From Aquaspirillum sp. LM1 (GTDB lineage: Bacteria; Pseudomonadota; Gammaproteobacteria; Burkholderiales; Aquaspirillaceae): 64,000 nucleotides of DNA. Position numbers and translations under genes: made by a program. This document shows, piece after piece, positions 28,289 through 36,984 of this stretch. The stretch's first letter is position 1, and each line of letters opens with the position of its first letter. The DNA is taken from the NCBI RefSeq assembly GCF_002002905.1, contig NZ_CP019509.1:1798001-1862000 (forward strand), written 5' to 3'. Below the pieces are notes generated by a model that saw only the letters and a list, made by a program, of their open reading frames with translations, had not been told where the DNA came from and did no database searches.

Positions 28289-29244
28289 GCGGCCTGCCTG
28301 GCTGGCTGCTAGCACTGGCCCTGCTGGCCGGGGTGGCACTGGATGCGTGGTGGGGCGAGCCGCGCCGCTGGCATCCGCTGGTGGGCTTTGGCCGGCTGGC
28401 TCAGGCGCTGGAAGCGCGGATAAACCGGGGACGGGCCGGCGTGCGGCGCGGGGCATTGGGCTGGGCACTGCTGGTGCTGCCGCCCGTGGCAGTGCTGGCG
28501 CTGGGCCTGGCCGCACTGCAAGACAATGGCGGACTGGCGCTCGCCCTGGCCGTTGCCGTGCATGCGCTGACGCTGTATGCAGCGCTGGGCTTGCGCAGCC
28601 TGGGCGAGCACACCTTGTCGATTGCCCAGGCACTGGACGCCGGCCAGCTGACCCTGGCCCGCCAGCGCACCCGCTGGATTGTCAGCCGCGATACCGACCA
28701 GGCCAGCCCGGACGAACTGGCCAAGGCGGCGGTGGAATCCCTGCTGGAAAACGGCAATGACGCGGTGTTTGCCACCTTGTTCTGGTTTGCTGTGGCCGGT
28801 GGCCCCGGCGCGCTGCTGTTTCGCCTGGCCAACACCCTGGACGCGATGTGGGGCTATCGCTCGGCGCGGTTCAACCGGTTTGGCCGCTGCGCTGCCCGGC
28901 TGGACGACGCGCTGAACTACCTGCCGGCCCGGCTGACCGCCGGCAGCTACGCGCTGCTGGGCCACACCCGGCTGGCCTGGCGTTGCTGGCGCAGCCAGGC
29001 ACCGGCCTGGCCCAGCCCGAACGCCGGCCCGGTGATGGCCGCTGGCGCGGGCGCGCTGGGGGTGCAACTGGGCGGGCTGGCCCGCTACGACGGCGTGGAC
29101 GAATACCGCCCGCCGCTGGGCGACGGCCCAGCAGCACAGCCGGCTGACATTGGCCGCGCCTGGCGGCTGGTATGGTGCAGCTGTGCGCTATGGCTGCTGG
29201 TGCTGAGCGGGCTGGCGCTGGGGGTGGAGTGGGCATGCCGCTGA
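28282..29244 (+). CDS. cbiB: Adenosylcobinamide-phosphate synthase (CbiB/CobD)
   Basis: 320 residues, four to five membrane helices. CbiB joins aminopropanol phosphate to adenosylcobyric acid. Family motifs: [18 protein letters not shown] near residue 20, [13 protein letters not shown] near 130, [17 protein letters not shown] near 155 and [11 protein letters not shown] near 192. I chose ATG 28282, preceded by AGGAG; the TTG at 28264 adds six residues. Its end overlaps the next gene by 10 bp. Confidence 0.9.
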   Translation: MLSGLPGWLLALALLAGVALDAWWGEPRRWHPLVGFGRLAQALEARINRGRAGVRRGALGWALLVLPPVAVLALGLAALQDNGGLALALAVAVHALTLYAALGLRSLGEHTLSIAQALDAGQLTLARQRTRWIVSRDTDQASPDELAKAAVESLLENGNDAVFATLFWFAVAGGPGALLFRLANTLDAMWGYRSARFNRFGRCAARLDDALNYLPARLTAGSYALLGHTRLAWRCWRSQAPAWPSPNAGPVMAAGAGALGVQLGGLARYDGVDEYRPPLGDGPAAQPADIGRAWRLVWCSCALWLLVLSGLALGVEWACR

Positions 29245-30272
29245 ACGCCCTGCTCGACTGGCCAGCGCGCCCGCCGCACGGCGGCAATCTGCACACCGCC
29301 ATCGCCCGCTTTGGCGGCACGCCGGACGACTGGCTGGATCTCTCCGCCGCGCTCAACCCGCAGCCCTACCCCACGCCCACGCTCGACCCAGCCCTGTGGC
29401 AGCATCTGCCGCCGCCCTGCCCGGCGCTGCTGGACGCCGCCCGCGCCTACTACCGCGCGCCGCACCTGCTGGCCGTAGCCGGCAGCCAGGCCGCCATCCA
29501 CACCTTGCCGCGCCTGCGCCGGCCTGGCCGGGTGGCGCTGGTGTCGCCCAGCTACGCCGAGCACCGCTGGGGCTGGCAGGCCGCCGGCCATCAGCTCAGC
29601 GCCTGCCCGCCCGACGCTCACGCCCTGCTGGCCGCTGCCGCGCAGCACGACGTGCTGGTGGTGTGCCAGCCAAACAACCCGACCGGCCACTGCTACCCGC
29701 CTGAACTGCTGATTCACTGCGCCCGCCAGCTGGCAGCACACGGCGGCTGGCTGGTGGTGGATGAAGCCTTCATCGACCCCACCCCTGAGCTCAGCGTGGC
29801 CGCCGCCGGCACCCACTGGCCGGGCCTGGTGGTGCTGCGTTCGGTAGGCAAGTTTTTTGGTCTGGCCGGCCTGCGTCTGGGCTTTGTACTGGGCCATCCG
29901 CAGCTGCTGGCCGCGCTGGACTGTGCGCTGGGCCCCTGGACGGTCAGCGCTGCCGCCCAGCAGATTGGCAGCCTGGCGCTGGCCGACCCCCACTGGCCCG
30001 CCCAGGCCCGCCAGCACCTGCATCACGCCAGCGCCCAACTGGCCGCCCTGCTCACCAGGCATGGGCTGGCGGAATCCGGCACGGCGCTGTTTCGCAGCGG
30101 CTGGCCGGACGCGGGTGCCATCCCTGCCGCCCAGCTGCATCAGCGGCTGGCCGAACAGCGCATCTGGACCCGCCTGCTGGAAGGCGATCGCCCCGGCGTG
30201 CGCTTTGGCCTGCCGGCGGATGCCGTGGGCTGGGCGCGGCTGGCGCGCGCGCTGTCGGCCAGTGTGAGGTGA
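29235..30272 (+). CDS. cobC: L-threonine-O-3-phosphate decarboxylase (CobC/CobD aminotransferase fold)
   Basis: 345 residues. PLP-dependent enzyme of fold type I that makes (R)-1-amino-2-propanol phosphate for the nucleotide-loop linker. Motifs: [12 protein letters not shown] near residue 16, NPTGH near 143, VVDEAFIDP near 173 and the PLP-binding lysine in [14 protein letters not shown] near 205. Last gene of the B12 operon and partner of CbiB, which uses its product. GGAG precedes the ATG at 29235; the longer frame from 29172 lies inside cbiB. Confidence 0.88.
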   Translation: MPLNALLDWPARPPHGGNLHTAIARFGGTPDDWLDLSAALNPQPYPTPTLDPALWQHLPPPCPALLDAARAYYRAPHLLAVAGSQAAIHTLPRLRRPGRVALVSPSYAEHRWGWQAAGHQLSACPPDAHALLAAAAQHDVLVVCQPNNPTGHCYPPELLIHCARQLAAHGGWLVVDEAFIDPTPELSVAAAGTHWPGLVVLRSVGKFFGLAGLRLGFVLGHPQLLAALDCALGPWTVSAAAQQIGSLALADPHWPAQARQHLHHASAQLAALLTRHGLAESGTALFRSGWPDAGAIPAAQLHQRLAEQRIWTRLLEGDRPGVRFGLPADAVGWARLARALSASVR

Positions 30273-30296
30273 GCGCATGGTTGGCGGCAAACCGGC

Positions 30297-30611
30297 TTAC
30301 ACCAGTTTTTTTACCACCCCCATCAGCTCATTGATCGCCGCGTCGCCTTCGCCGCTGCGAATGGCCTGCTGGACACAGCCATGGGCGTGGTGGGTGAGCA
30401 GTTGCATGGCCACGCCGTTGAGCGCAGCGCGCACGGCGGCCAGCTGGGTCAGCACATCCACGCAATAGCGGTCGTCTTCCACCATGCGTGCCACGCCGCG
30501 CACCTGGCCTTCAATCCGTGCCAGCCGGGCAAGCAGGGCGGCTTTGTCGGGCTGGACCACCCGGCGCGGGTCGCCTGCGTCGGGGTCGGGGGGTTGGCAG
30601 CACTCAGTCAC
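30297..30611 (-). CDS. csoR: CsoR-family copper-sensing repressor
   Basis: 104 residues from a GTG at 30611. All-helical CsoR/RcnR family DNA-binding protein. The copper-type ligand set is visible: Cys in DRYCVDVL, and His and Cys in LLTHHAHGC (His-x3-Cys spacing). Binding of Cu(I) releases it from operators of the TACCC-N4-GGGTA type, and such a site lies upstream of copA at 33273-33289. Its start overlaps copZ by 8 bp, so expression is coupled and autoregulated. Confidence 0.88.
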   Translation of the reverse strand: MTECCQPPDPDAGDPRRVVQPDKAALLARLARIEGQVRGVARMVEDDRYCVDVLTQLAAVRAALNGVAMQLLTHHAHGCVQQAIRSGEGDAAINELMGVVKKLV

Positions 30612-30813
30612 GGACGTCAAACCCGGCGTCTTCGATGGCCTGCTTGAACGACGCGGCATTTTGCTGGGTTTCGTCAAAGGTGAGGGTGGCGCTGGCGGTT
30701 TCCTTGCTGACATCGGCCTGGCTGACGCCGGGCAGGGCGGTCAGCACGCGGGTGATATTGCTGACGCAGCCCATGCAGGTCATGCCATCAATCGAGAGGG
30801 TGAGGGTTTGCAT
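30604..30813 (-). CDS. copZ: Copper chaperone CopZ (HMA domain)
   Basis: 69 residues, one heavy-metal-associated domain with GMTCMGC at residues 10-16, the Cu(I)-binding CXXC. Ferredoxin-like fold, cytosolic; passes copper to CopA. Start at ATG 30813 is preceded by AGGAG. It lies 87 bp downstream of copA and overlaps csoR at its 3' end. Confidence 0.9.
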   Translation of the reverse strand: MQTLTLSIDGMTCMGCVSNITRVLTALPGVSQADVSKETASATLTFDETQQNAASFKQAIEDAGFDVRD

Positions 30814-30900
30814 GCGGTGTGCTCCTGATACGGGGTTGATAAAGAGAAAAAAAATGGCGTGTTTGGATGCAAGCAGGGGCAATGGCCTGGTCGGGCGGGT

Positions 30901-33255
30901 TCACCGCGCGGGCCGCCAGCGGCGCAACAACAGGGCATTGCTGACCACCGACACCGAGCTCATCGCCATTGCCGCGCCGGCAATCACCGGGTTCAGCCCG
31001 CCCAGCGCCGCCAGCGGAATGCCCAGAATATTGTAAATAAAAGCAAAAAACAGGTTCTGGCGGATTTTGCTCAGGGTGCGGCGCGACAGCTCGATGGCGT
31101 CGGCGGCGGCCAGCAAATCGCCGTGCATCAGGGTAATGTCGGCAGTTTCAATCGCCACATGGCTGCCGCCGCCCATGGCCAGGCTGACATCGGCCTGCGC
31201 CAGCGCCGGGGCGTCGTTAATGCCGTCGCCGGCCATGCCCACCCGCTCGCCGCGCGCCTGCAGCTCGGCAATGGCGCGCGCCTTGCCGTCCGGACGCACG
31301 CTGGCCTGCCAGTGGCGAATGCCCAGCTGGCCGGCCACGCGGGCGGCGGTGGCCGGGTTATCACCGGTCAGCATATGCACCTCAATGCCCAACGCATGCA
31401 GGCGGGCAATCGCCGGTGCGGCAGAAGGGCGCAGGGCATCGGCCAGCGCCAGCAACGCCAGCACCTGTTTCTCATCGGCCAGCGCCACCACGGTCTGGCC
31501 GGCGTTGGCCAGGCGGGTGACTTCCGCGTGGCCGGCCAGCGCCGGGTCAACCCAGCCTGGCACGCCCAGCCGCAACTGCCGGCCTTCCAGCCGGGCGCTG
31601 ACGCCCTGGCCCACGCTGACGGCAAACTCGCTCACCGGCTGGTGGCGGGCACCACATGCGCTGGCCGCGCGCAAAATAGCCGCCGCCAGCGGGTGTTCGC
31701 TGCCGGCTTCCAGACTGGCAGCCCAGCCCAGCACACTCACCTGATCGTCGCCGGCCAGACAGCACACCTCAGTCACTTGCGGGCGGCCTTCGGTCAGCGT
31801 GCCGGTTTTGTCCACCGCCAGCACCGTCAGCCGGCCCGCGTGCTCCAGCGCGGTGGCGTGGCGAAACAGCATGCCATGCCGCGCCCCCAGGCCAATGCCC
31901 ACCATCACCGCTGCCGGCGTGGCCAGGCCCAGCGCGCACGGGCAGGCAATCACCAGCACGGCCACCGCCTGCATGATGGCACGGGTCCAGTCGCCACTGA
32001 GTGCGCCCACCAGCAGCAAGGTCAGCAGGGAAATGGCCAGCACGCCAGGCACAAAATACCCGGAAATCACATCAGCCAGATGCTGGATGGGCGCTTTCGA
32101 GCCTTGCGCCTGCCCCACCTGGCGGATAATCGCCGCCAGCTGGGTGTGCCCACCCACGCCGCTGGCGCGCAGGCGCAGCACGCCTTGCAGATTGCGCGTG
32201 GCGGCGTACACCGGGCTGTCGGCGGTTTTGCTGACCGGCGCGCTTTCGCCGGTCAGCAGGCTTTCGTCCACGCTGCCCTGGCCATCAATCACCACGCCAT
32301 CCACCGGCACGCTTTCACCTTCGCGCACCCACACCACATCGCCCACCTGCACCTGCGCCGCCGGCACGTCCACCACTGCGCCATCGCGTTCGATGCGCGC
32401 CGTGCCTGGGGCCAGACGCAGCAGCGCTTCCATGGCACCTGCCGTTTTGCGCCGGGCGCGCTGTTCCAGCCATTTGCCCAGCAGCACCAGGGTGATTACC
32501 GACACGCTGGCTTCAAAATACACATGGCCGTGATGCGGTGCCGTCAGCACCGTCCACACGCTAAGCAGGTAGGCCATGCTGGTGCCCAGCGCCACCAGCA
32601 CGTCCATATTGGCCCCGCCACCGCGCAGGCTGTGCCAGGCACCGCGATAAAACCGCCAGCCCACCAGAAACTGCACCGGCGTGGCCAAGGCCCACTGCCA
32701 CAGCGGCGGAATCAGGCCATGCCGACCGCCCAGCATGGCCAGCATTTCCAGCGCAAACGGCAGGCTGAACAGGGCAGACAGCAGCAGCCAGCGCCCACTG
32801 CCATCGCTGGCCGGCACGCGGCTGGGCGCATCATCGGCGGCCCACTGAGCGTGATAACCCGCTCGGCTGACCGCCTCCAGCAAGGCGGCAGGCTCCAGCA
32901 CGCCAGCCGGGTAGCGCACCTGGGCGCTGGCGCTGGCAAAGTTGACTTGCGCCTCTACTCCCGGCAGGCGATTGAGCACTTTTTCAATCCGCTGGGCGCA
33001 GGCCGCGCAGCTCATGCCGTCGATATTCAGTGAGTGTTCCACCTGCGGCACAGCAAACCCGGCACGCTGAACCGCCGCCACCGCTGCCTGAGCATCCGGC
33101 GCAGACTCGCCAGTGGCGGTGAGCTGGGCGCTGCTGGTGGCAAAGTTGACCTCGGCGCGCACGCCTGGCAGGCGGTTCAGCACTTTTTCCAGACGGGTGG
33201 CGCAGGCCGCGCAGGTCATGCCGGTAACCGGCAGATGCAGAATGGGGTGGGACAT
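30901..33255 (-). CDS. copA: Cu(I)-exporting P1B-type ATPase CopA
   Basis: 784 residues. Two N-terminal HMA domains with CXXC sites (GMTCAAC near 12 and GMSCAAC near 79), eight membrane helices, transport motif ACPCALGLA near 440, phosphorylation motif DKTGTLTEG near 482, SEHPLA (P1B-specific) near 525 and hinge GDGINDAPALAQADV near 675. Pumps Cu(I) out of the cytosol. First gene of the copA-copZ-csoR operon, with a CsoR-like operator 18 bp upstream of its ATG. Confidence 0.95.
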   Translation of the reverse strand: MSHPILHLPVTGMTCAACATRLEKVLNRLPGVRAEVNFATSSAQLTATGESAPDAQAAVAAVQRAGFAVPQVEHSLNIDGMSCAACAQRIEKVLNRLPGVEAQVNFASASAQVRYPAGVLEPAALLEAVSRAGYHAQWAADDAPSRVPASDGSGRWLLLSALFSLPFALEMLAMLGGRHGLIPPLWQWALATPVQFLVGWRFYRGAWHSLRGGGANMDVLVALGTSMAYLLSVWTVLTAPHHGHVYFEASVSVITLVLLGKWLEQRARRKTAGAMEALLRLAPGTARIERDGAVVDVPAAQVQVGDVVWVREGESVPVDGVVIDGQGSVDESLLTGESAPVSKTADSPVYAATRNLQGVLRLRASGVGGHTQLAAIIRQVGQAQGSKAPIQHLADVISGYFVPGVLAISLLTLLLVGALSGDWTRAIMQAVAVLVIACPCALGLATPAAVMVGIGLGARHGMLFRHATALEHAGRLTVLAVDKTGTLTEGRPQVTEVCCLAGDDQVSVLGWAASLEAGSEHPLAAAILRAASACGARHQPVSEFAVSVGQGVSARLEGRQLRLGVPGWVDPALAGHAEVTRLANAGQTVVALADEKQVLALLALADALRPSAAPAIARLHALGIEVHMLTGDNPATAARVAGQLGIRHWQASVRPDGKARAIAELQARGERVGMAGDGINDAPALAQADVSLAMGGGSHVAIETADITLMHGDLLAAADAIELSRRTLSKIRQNLFFAFIYNILGIPLAALGGLNPVIAGAAMAMSSVSVVSNALLLRRWRPAR

Positions 33256-33272
33256 GGTGAGCAGGCTTTCTT

Positions 33273-33289
33273 ATACCCTATGGGGGTAT
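33273..33289 (-). promoter_or_regulatory. CsoR-type copper operator upstream of copA
   Basis: The 17-bp near-palindrome ATACCCTATGGGGGTAT matches the CsoR operator pattern (TACCC, 4-5 nt, GGGTA) known from Bacillus and Listeria copper operons. It is 18 bp upstream of the copA ATG, so a bound repressor would block the promoter or early transcription. The cognate repressor is encoded at the end of the same operon. Confidence 0.85.
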
Positions 33290-33352
33290 GTTAGCAAGCG
33301 AGTGCGCAGGCAGGCAAGGGGGGCTGGCCATGGGGGTGGTTGGGGGATCTGG

Positions 33353-33378
33353 GGATACGCTGAACAAATCGTCATTTC
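33353..33378. mobile_element. Truncated MITE left end
   Basis: GGATACGCTGAACAAATCG followed by TCATT matches the first 25 or so bases of the MITE at 9694-9802 with one substitution, then breaks off directly into the IS3-family relic. It is the fourth trace of this MITE in the window. Confidence 0.65.
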
Positions 33379-33480
33379 GGTGAGCCGGTGGGCTTCTTCC
33401 TGGTCGGTGTAGTCTCTACGCCATACCTGCTCCATCTTCAGATTCAGGAAGAAGTACTCCATCGGGGCGTTGTGCCGGGC
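33376..33480 (-). pseudogene. Remnant of an IS3-family (IS407-like) transposase OrfB
   Basis: On the minus strand the segment encodes ARHNAPMEYFFLNLKMEQVW followed by RRDYTDQEEAH. This matches the conserved stretch around the catalytic Glu region near the C-terminus of IS3-group integrases (ERFFLNLKMERVWQ in IS407-like elements). Both sides are missing; the 3' side is joined to a MITE end. Confidence 0.7.
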
Positions 33481-33544
33481 TGCGCCCTCTCGCCTACGGC
33501 TCGCAAAACTGCGCTACGCTGGTTTTCCCAGCAGTTTCTTTTAA

Positions 33545-33662
33545 GGATACGCTGAAAAAGCTGAAAAAATCGTCATTCCCGCGAAGGCGGGAATCCAGGA
33601 CTTTGATTTTACTGGATTTTGCTTTTGGCAAAAACGGTTTTTCTGAATAAATCAGCGCGTCC
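33545..33662. mobile_element. MITE, complete copy B (118 bp) with TTAA target duplication
   Basis: Same ends as copy A (GGATACGCTGA ... TCAGCGCGTCC) and about 90 percent identical by eye across the body, with a 9-bp tandem duplication (CTGAAAAAG) near the left end that explains the extra length. Flanked by TTAA at 33541-33544 and 33663-33666. Contains the palindrome ATTCCCGCGAAGGCGGGAAT at 33575-33594. Confidence 0.85.
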
Positions 33663-33673
33663 TTAAAGATTGG

Positions 33674-33735
33674 GCCACTACAAAACCTGAATTTTTCAAG
33701 AAACGCATTTATAGCTGGGCGAGACTTGACAGTAT
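33674..33735 (+). pseudogene. 3'-end fragment of an IS481-family element
   Basis: About 60 bp are roughly 80 percent identical to the last part of the intact IS481 transposase gene at 34770-34830. The encoded peptide KPEFFKKRIYSWARLDS parallels KPELFKKRIYNQAGLDK. It is followed about 100 bp later by the start of the intact copy, so two related elements were once in tandem. Confidence 0.7.
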
Positions 33736-33840
33736 ATGTTGCATCCCGTGTGATCATATTCCAATTCGTAGCAGGCCACTCTTCTGGGCAAGAGACATGA
33801 TGCGTGGTCTAATTGAGACCTTGAAAGCGGAGCAATCAAC

Positions 33841-34857
33841 ATGAGTGAAGTCCACGCCCAGGCTCGAACCACCCCTCGTACGCGAGCGGAGATCAAGAAT
33901 TCAGCCGCATCGTTGCTTGAGTTGGCAAAACGCTACAACATCAGCGTGGCAACCGCACGCAAGTGGAAACAGCGCGACAGCCCGGAGGATTTATCCCATC
34001 GCCCGCACAAGCTCTGCACCACGCTGACTCCGGCACAAGAGGCGATTGCCGTGGCCTTGCGAAGCCTGACGCTACTGGGATTGGATGACCTGGTCGCTGT
34101 GGTGCGCGAATTCATCAATCCAGACGTCTCTCGCTCTGGGCTGGATCGCTGTCTGCGCCGCCATGGCGTGGCCAATTTGCGTCAACTGCAAGCCCAGGCG
34201 CTGGCTGATGCCGGCCAGGTTGAGCCACAGGTCAAAACCTTCAAGGATTACGAACCTGGCTTCCTGCACATGGATATCAAGTACTTGCCGCGGATGCCTG
34301 ACGAGAAAGAGCGACGTTACCTGTTTGTAGCCATCGACCGCGCCACACGCTGGGTGTTCATGCATATCTATGCCGACCAAAGTGAGCAAAGCAGCGTGGA
34401 CTTTTTAAACCGGCTGGAACGCGCGGCACCGATGAAGATCGTCAAATTGCTCACTGACAACGGCAGTCAGTTCACCGACCGCTTCACCAGCAAAAAGCGT
34501 GAGCCAACCGGACGCCACGCCTTTGATGTCCGTTGCATGACGCTGAATATTGAGCACCGCCTGTGCCCGCCGCGCCACCCGCAGACAAACGGGATGGTTG
34601 AGCGCTTCAATGGCCGAATCAGTGAGGTGGTGAACCAGACCCGATTTGCTTCAGCGGCTGAGTTGGAGACAACGCTTAAGCGCTATGTGAACACTTACAA
34701 CCAGCAGATTCCGCAGCGTGCGCTCAACCATCTTTCGCCCATTCAGGCGCTGAAAGAATGGCAGAAGAAAAAACCTGAATTGTTCAAGAAGCGCATTTAT
34801 AACCAGGCGGGACTTGACAAGTATAGTGGTGATTATCAGAGAGTTCAGCAAGCATGA
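33841..34857 (+). CDS. IS481-family transposase
   Basis: 338 residues. N-terminal helix-turn-helix (LLELAKRYNISVATARKWKQ near residue 25), then an rve-type integrase core: Asp in FLHMDIKYLP near 142, Asp in LLTDNGSQF near 200 and Glu in MVERFNGR near 250, completing the DDE triad. Intact, so probably active. Exact element ends could not be set because I do not see matching terminal repeats; the C-terminal SGDYQRVQQA tail may read across the element's border. Confidence 0.88.
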   Translation: MSEVHAQARTTPRTRAEIKNSAASLLELAKRYNISVATARKWKQRDSPEDLSHRPHKLCTTLTPAQEAIAVALRSLTLLGLDDLVAVVREFINPDVSRSGLDRCLRRHGVANLRQLQAQALADAGQVEPQVKTFKDYEPGFLHMDIKYLPRMPDEKERRYLFVAIDRATRWVFMHIYADQSEQSSVDFLNRLERAAPMKIVKLLTDNGSQFTDRFTSKKREPTGRHAFDVRCMTLNIEHRLCPPRHPQTNGMVERFNGRISEVVNQTRFASAAELETTLKRYVNTYNQQIPQRALNHLSPIQALKEWQKKKPELFKKRIYNQAGLDKYSGDYQRVQQA

Positions 34858-35019
34858 TGATTTTGTCTATCATCAAAGAGACCGAGCAGGTGGCGTTTTT
34901 GGATTCTGCGCTGTGCCGATTAATCATAAATTTTATATTGGTGTTATTTTGTCCCCATGGTGTGGGTTTCTTGTTGGGTTGAACTCTTCTTTATAATAAA
35001 AATGGCTAATGCAGGGCAT

Positions 35020-35322
35020 TCAATTTTTTCGAATATGATTTACAATATCAGACACTTCTTTTGTTAAAAGAGAGATTTCTGTAGATAGGATAGAGTACTC
35101 TTCCGTTACTTGTTCCTGGCTTTTGTTTGCAAGAAAAAATAATTTTTCAGCTGATTTTTTTACTAAAACAAAGAGCTTTCCTTTTTCATCTATATTGTTA
35201 ACTTTTACCCATCTTTCTATAGCCCCCTTGGATAACCCGCAGAGATCTTCTTGCCAAGGGAGTTTATTTACCAGTTTTAATATGTTGCGCTGGGCTTCAA
35301 TGCGGTTATTGAATTCACTCAT
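35020..35322 (-). CDS. Small hypothetical protein, third gene of AT-rich cassette
   Basis: 100 residues; not recognised. It begins MSEFNNRIEAQRNILKLVNK, is charged and predicted mostly helical, with a possible coiled coil in the C-terminal half (EEYSILSTEISLLTKEVSDI). Its ATG overlaps the stop of the nucleotidyltransferase gene (ATGA), so the two are translationally coupled. Very AT-rich codon use, unlike the surrounding chromosome. Size and position would suit an antitoxin or accessory subunit, but nothing in the sequence shows this. Confidence 0.7.
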   Translation of the reverse strand: MSEFNNRIEAQRNILKLVNKLPWQEDLCGLSKGAIERWVKVNNIDEKGKLFVLVKKSAEKLFFLANKSQEQVTEEYSILSTEISLLTKEVSDIVNHIRKN

Positions 35323-35930
35323 TTTTGCTTCCTTAAATCATGCATCCACGCAGCTATATTTTTTGTGGCCTTCAAAACCCTGGCAACCTCAAAATTTTCG
35401 ATAACCTCACCATATCCACGCGTTGATAATAGTCTTGCTCTAACTAGTATTGAGAATATGGAAGGGTCAATGTCGAGCGGTGGATTTACCAGCATTGGAG
35501 AATTTCTAGAAAAAACCGGCTGTCCTTTTTGTAAAGAGTGGCAAGTTGCAAAATTCCTAATCGCTAAAAACATACATGAAATGTTAAACACATAATTTTT
35601 CTCACTAGCCCCTAATTCATTTGAAGATGTCTCGAATAATCTATTGAATTTTTGACAGTCAGCATCTCCTGACACATATTCATTTGGACTGCCGAGGCTT
35701 TTCAGGAAATTTGTTCCGTCAGATGAAAAAACTAATTTTGATTCTAAATGAAGATGCCAAGCAAAAGCACTTCCGTCCTGCCAGAGTTTCTTAAGCTTAT
35801 CATAGGTGTAAATTGAATACACGTTTGGGTCAAACTGACCTTCTCTACAGGGGACGCAAGCTAATAAATCAACATCTGAACCGAGGTCTACCTCTCCTCG
35901 ACATACAGAACCAAATATATAAATATGCAT
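35319..35930 (-). CDS. Nucleotidyltransferase-domain protein (Pol beta / MNT-like), second gene of AT-rich cassette
   Basis: 203 residues from the ATG at 35930. The first 25 residues contain the Pol beta superfamily signature GSVCRGEVDLGSDVDLL: Gly7-Ser8 and metal-binding Asp19 and Asp21; HLHLES near residue 60 could supply the third acidic residue (Glu63). The C-terminal half is helical and contains RNFATCH (Arg125-x5-His131), which fits the RX4-6H pattern of HEPN RNases, though this may be coincidental. Toxin-antitoxin and resistance nucleotidyltransferases share this layout. One nucleotide separates its start from the stop of the pentapeptide gene and it overlaps the small gene after it, so the three form one operon. 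Strongly AT-rich. Confidence 0.8.
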   Translation of the reverse strand: MHIYIFGSVCRGEVDLGSDVDLLACVPCREGQFDPNVYSIYTYDKLKKLWQDGSAFAWHLHLESKLVFSSDGTNFLKSLGSPNEYVSGDADCQKFNRLFETSSNELGASEKNYVFNISCMFLAIRNFATCHSLQKGQPVFSRNSPMLVNPPLDIDPSIFSILVRARLLSTRGYGEVIENFEVARVLKATKNIAAWMHDLRKQK

Positions 35931-35931
35931 G

Positions 35932-36783
35932 TTATCGCCTTCCGAAACGCTTAACAAGTATTGCCGTAAGAAAAGCAAAACAAATGAGTCGTATAGCTGC
36001 AATTAGAGACAGGACTCCTATTGAATACTCTTTTGGTGATATTATGCCAAAAAATATGCCAGAAGCTCTAAGGAGGCTGTCTAGATAGTCATGTAGATTC
36101 CATGGGTTTTTAAACGCCAAAGTATCCCCGATAGTGATTAAAAAATGAATAAAAACAATTGTTCTCAACAGTTTTGGTGAGCTTTCCCCATTACCCCAAA
36201 TAACATCCAAAAGGGCAAATTCTAACCATTTAAAAAACTGAAAAATTCTGCGCCATCCAGGAAATTTTTTTTGGTAGTAGCTCTCATTGGATAGCCAAGA
36301 TTTCTTTAAATATGTTGCCGTCGCCTCTAGCTCTAAGGAAATAGCTTTATTTACAGCCTTGGCATCACCTATTTGCTGAAAATTTACTCTTAATGATCGA
36401 GCAAACTTCAATCTAAGATTTTCTTCTCTTGGAGCTTCTCTTTCGAGAATGTCATCATCTATATGACATCTTTCGAAAATGGCGTACTTAAAGCTACAAC
36501 CAGTAAAAGTAGTTTGATGGAAGTTACAACCAATAAATTTACACCCAGTAAAATTACATGAATCAAATACACAATTATTAAAATAACACGACTCAAATGT
36601 GCTATGCTCGAAAGATACGTTACGAATAGTATGGCGCTTTCCATAAAGTCTAGTATATCGTTTGAATTTATAGCCTTGGCCATTTTCAATATCTTCTGCA
36701 ATCTGCTTATCAGAAACATTCTGTATTTTTCTTGGCACTAATCCCAAGGTTGGCTCTTCTGTAATATTATCTTCAGCATCCAT
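35932..36783 (-). CDS. Pentapeptide-repeat membrane protein, first gene of AT-rich cassette
   Basis: 283 residues. Pentapeptide repeats of the A(D/N)LxX type in degenerate form run from about residue 55 to 115 (STFESCYFNNCVFDSCNFTG, CKFIGCNFHQTTFTGCSF) and should fold as a right-handed beta-helix. The C-terminal third has two or three hydrophobic segments (about 205-222, 237-252, 257-275), like pentapeptide proteins fused to two-helix ion-channel-like regions. No enzymatic motif. First gene of a three-gene operon with a nucleotidyltransferase and a small helical protein. Base composition is far more AT-rich than flanking genes, pointing to horizontal transfer. Confidence 0.78.
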   Translation of the reverse strand: MDAEDNITEEPTLGLVPRKIQNVSDKQIAEDIENGQGYKFKRYTRLYGKRHTIRNVSFEHSTFESCYFNNCVFDSCNFTGCKFIGCNFHQTTFTGCSFKYAIFERCHIDDDILEREAPREENLRLKFARSLRVNFQQIGDAKAVNKAISLELEATATYLKKSWLSNESYYQKKFPGWRRIFQFFKWLEFALLDVIWGNGESSPKLLRTIVFIHFLITIGDTLAFKNPWNLHDYLDSLLRASGIFFGIISPKEYSIGVLSLIAAIRLICFAFLTAILVKRFGRR

Positions 36784-36984
36784 TTATGTATTTTCCAATC
36801 CTATATTTGGCATAACAATTTATTCTTAGGAAAATCTAGTAAATAAAGTCAAGCACGGATAACGCTCAAGGGTTAACATGACTTGCATTATTATAATAAC
36901 TTTTTTAGTTATGCGTACTATACTCGCTCAAGTTAAACAGATCGTATTGGTTATGTTTTTAAAATTGCTAACAAAACCCTCCTA

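Noticed and set aside
30859-33033. 724-residue open frame on the plus strand
   Set aside because: Antisense to copA; low-complexity His/Gln/Arg-rich translation with no recognisable domain.
35125-35130. A possible VapB-like antitoxin for the PIN protein was sought near 54669-55211
   Set aside because: No small AbrB- or ribbon-helix-helix-like gene is adjacent; the PIN gene is coupled to an ATPase and an RNA ligase instead.
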